Origin: Balneola sp.
GTDB taxonomy: Bacteria > Bacteroidota > Rhodothermia > Balneolales > Balneolaceae
Reading direction: 5' to 3'
Length of the DNA: 8,482 bases
NCBI GenBank assembly: GCA_002730655.1
Contig: PCAT01000098.1
Location: 1-8,482 of the forward strand
Numbering within the stretch: the first letter of the stretch is position 1; each line of letters starts with the position of its first letter. Positions 7,286 through 8,482 of the stretch are shown here, one piece after another. Both the position numbers and the translations under genes were made by a program. The notes beneath the pieces are model-generated. The model did no database searches and had not been told where the DNA came from. It saw only the letters and a list, made by a program, of their open reading frames with translations.

Positions 7286-7304
7286 AAAATAGTATCTTCT
7301 TTTC

Positions 7305-7886
7305 ATGGAGCGTCTTCCGAACATACTAAGTACGATACGCATATTATTAACCCCCATTTTTTTGGTTCTTTTTTTCGAACCTGAACTTTGGATAAAGCTA
7401 ATTGCACTTGGGGTATATATCATTGCGGCAATAACCGATTTTTTTGACGGGTATTACGCACGAAAATACAATATCGAAACATCTATAGGTGCGTTTTTAG
7501 ATCCATTTGCAGACAAACTACTTACCCTTAGTGGCTTTGCCGTTCTGCCTTTTATAGCTGCCGATCAGTTTCCTTGGTGGGCAATAATCGCCATTGCAAT
7601 AAGAGATATTTCCATCACTTTACTACGTTTGTGGGCTCAGCGAAAAAAAATAGAGATACAAACCAGTTCCTTGGCCAAACTAAAGACTACGGTACAGATG
7701 ATATTCCTATATATGGGTCTTGCTCTTGGGGTATTTAAAGGTGCTCCTATCTTTTTAGGGGATTGGGTGTCTTTAATTTTAAGTACCGATCTTATGTTTT
7801 GGCTATTAGTTCTTGTGACCAGTATAACAGTATATAGCGGCGTTCAATATCTAAGCCAAAATCGACATTTGTTTCAACTAGCTTAG
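7305..7886 (+). CDS. pgsA: CDP-diacylglycerol--glycerol-3-phosphate 3-phosphatidyltransferase (PgsA)
   Basis: PgsA joins CDP-diacylglycerol and glycerol-3-phosphate to give phosphatidylglycerophosphate and CMP, the committed step to phosphatidylglycerol, at the inner membrane. The 193-residue length is normal. The full CDP-alcohol phosphatidyltransferase signature D-x2-DG-x2-AR-x8-G-x3-D-x3-D is present, with Asp45, Asp48, Gly49, Ala52, Arg53, Gly62, Asp66 and Asp70. The N-terminus LPNILSTIRILLTPIF is typical of PgsA rather than of other family members, as is KLKTTVQM near 125-132. Several hydrophobic helices are visible (about 15-43, 71-100, 128-150, 160-185). It begins 144 bases from the divergent cinA and ends 5 bases before pgpA, which encodes the next enzyme; that context strongly supports the assignment. 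No Shine-Dalgarno sequence precedes the ATG. Confidence 0.96.
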   Translation: MERLPNILSTIRILLTPIFLVLFFEPELWIKLIALGVYIIAAITDFFDGYYARKYNIETSIGAFLDPFADKLLTLSGFAVLPFIAADQFPWWAIIAIAIRDISITLLRLWAQRKKIEIQTSSLAKLKTTVQMIFLYMGLALGVFKGAPIFLGDWVSLILSTDLMFWLLVLVTSITVYSGVQYLSQNRHLFQLA

Positions 7887-7891
7887 ACACC

Positions 7892-8368
7892 ATGCTTGCT
7901 TCTATCCAACGCTTCCTAGCTTCTGGCTTTGGTTCTGGCTACAGCCCAATTGCCCCTGGCACAGTGGGAAGTGTTGTTGCCTCAGTGCTCATTTTTTTCG
8001 GATTTAAGGTATCAGGAATCCCTTTCTTAATTGTTTTTACAGTATTGAGTGTAGTCGCCAGTTTCTGGACTGTATCAGCAGCTGAAGCGGCTTGGGGAAA
8101 AGACCCTGGAGCCATGGTAGTAGACGAATGGGCTGGTATGGGAGTTAGCTTATGGGCCTGGCTTTGGACAGTGGGCTTGAATGGCGAGGAACTTAGTATA
8201 ATCCATCTCTTGGTGGGATTTGTATTCTTCCGACTATTTGATATTTGGAAACCATTAGGCGTGAATAGTATGCAGAAATTGAGCGGAGGATTTGGTATAT
8301 TATTAGATGACATTTTAGCCGGATTGTATGCTGGAATAGGCTGGTACATCATTTTCAAAATTTGGTAA
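7892..8368 (+). CDS. pgpA: Phosphatidylglycerophosphatase A (PgpA)
   Basis: PgpA removes the phosphate from phosphatidylglycerophosphate to give phosphatidylglycerol, following PgsA. The 158 residues are near the usual length. Family motifs are all present: ASGFGSGYSPIAPGTVGS at 10-27, DPGAMVVDEWAG at 71-82 containing the acidic metal-site pair, FRLFDIWKPLG at 113-123, and GGFGILLDDILAG at 132-144 with the second acidic pair. Hydrophobic segments at about 27-60, 85-95, 104-115 and 140-156 indicate an integral membrane enzyme. The start is 5 bases after the pgsA stop and directly precedes the conserved N-terminal motif, so the choice is firm. The two genes are surely co-transcribed. A long antisense frame over this gene is a shadow. 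Confidence 0.95.
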   Translation: MLASIQRFLASGFGSGYSPIAPGTVGSVVASVLIFFGFKVSGIPFLIVFTVLSVVASFWTVSAAEAAWGKDPGAMVVDEWAGMGVSLWAWLWTVGLNGEELSIIHLLVGFVFFRLFDIWKPLGVNSMQKLSGGFGILLDDILAGLYAGIGWYIIFKIW

Positions 8369-8381
8369 AAGAATCTAGTCC

Positions 8382-8391
8382 ATACATGTAT
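8382..8391. repeat. Perfect 10-base palindrome downstream of pgpA
   Basis: ATACATGTAT lies 13 bases after the pgpA stop. With a two-base bulge (CC) it extends on both sides by TAGT and ACTA (8376-8395). It lacks a GC-rich stem and a following T run, so it is not a good intrinsic terminator. It could be a protein-binding site or chance. Confidence 0.3.
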
Positions 8392-8452
8392 ACTAACGCC
8401 GTACTTTCTTTGTTTACACAGTCTACTTAGCTGAAAGTGCCAATTTAGATAA

Positions 8453-8482
8453 ATGATTATAGATACCACATTTGCTAGAGAA
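8453..8482 (+). CDS. Possible start of a following gene (partial, ten codons)
   Basis: An ATG at 8453 opens a frame that runs to the window edge, reading MIIDTTFARE. It follows pgpA on the same strand after an 84-base gap. There is no Shine-Dalgarno sequence, but none of the other genes here has one either. Ten codons are far too few to identify a product or to exclude chance. Confidence 0.22.
   Translation, partial: MIIDTTFARE

Noticed and set aside
7921..7940. Direct repeat of TTCTGGCT, 12 bases apart
   Set aside because: It encodes the conserved SGFGSG motif of PgpA, so the repeat follows from the protein sequence.
7939..8469. Long minus-strand open frame (176 codons) across pgpA
   Set aside because: It lies antisense to pgpA, whose family motifs are all intact. 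Its product is low in recognisable structure and has no conserved motif.
1..8482. Searched by eye for CRISPR repeats, insertion-sequence ends, tRNA or rRNA genes, attachment sites and defence genes
   Set aside because: No regularly spaced repeats, transposase motifs, terminal inverted repeats, tRNA-like folds or foreign-looking gene blocks were seen. The coding is continuous and of core type.

Overview
The window reads as an ordinary chromosomal stretch of core genes. The organism is probably a Gram-negative bacterium of the Bacteroidota/Balneolota (FCB) type. This rests on four things: an AT-leaning composition, starts that lack Shine-Dalgarno sequences and sit in AT-rich leaders, an outer-membrane barrel with a TonB-receptor-type plug, and an ftsX that is not next to ftsE. 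The assignment is inferred from style and gene content; there is no rRNA or other marker to fix it.

Layout, left to right. A cut-off membrane protein (+, 3-182) ends 15 bases from the stop of a full-length long-chain acyl-CoA synthetase (-, 198-2075). A 260-base divergent intergenic region follows, then a Fur-family metalloregulator (+, 2336-2830). Fur converges on a three-gene minus-strand run read in the order cinA (5802-7160), a plug-plus-barrel outer-membrane protein (3793-5805) and ftsX (2890-3762). The cinA stop and the start of the barrel gene overlap as ATGA, and the barrel gene and ftsX are 30 bases apart, so the three look like one transcription unit. Divergent from cinA is the + strand pair pgsA (7305-7886) and pgpA (7892-8368), 5 bases apart. 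The last 114 bases hold a perfect 10-base palindrome and possibly the first ten codons of another gene.

How the genes relate. PgsA and PgpA catalyse consecutive steps that make phosphatidylglycerol from CDP-diacylglycerol. The acyl-CoA synthetase activates long-chain fatty acids and so also touches lipid metabolism. CinA repairs or recycles damaged pyridine nucleotides. FtsX is the membrane half of the FtsEX divisome regulator. Fur is a metal-responsive repressor. The common thread is envelope and lipid housekeeping.

I found no mobile element, CRISPR array, RNA gene, toxin or defence system. The least explained item is the outer-membrane barrel protein placed between cinA and ftsX. No wholly new system is evident.
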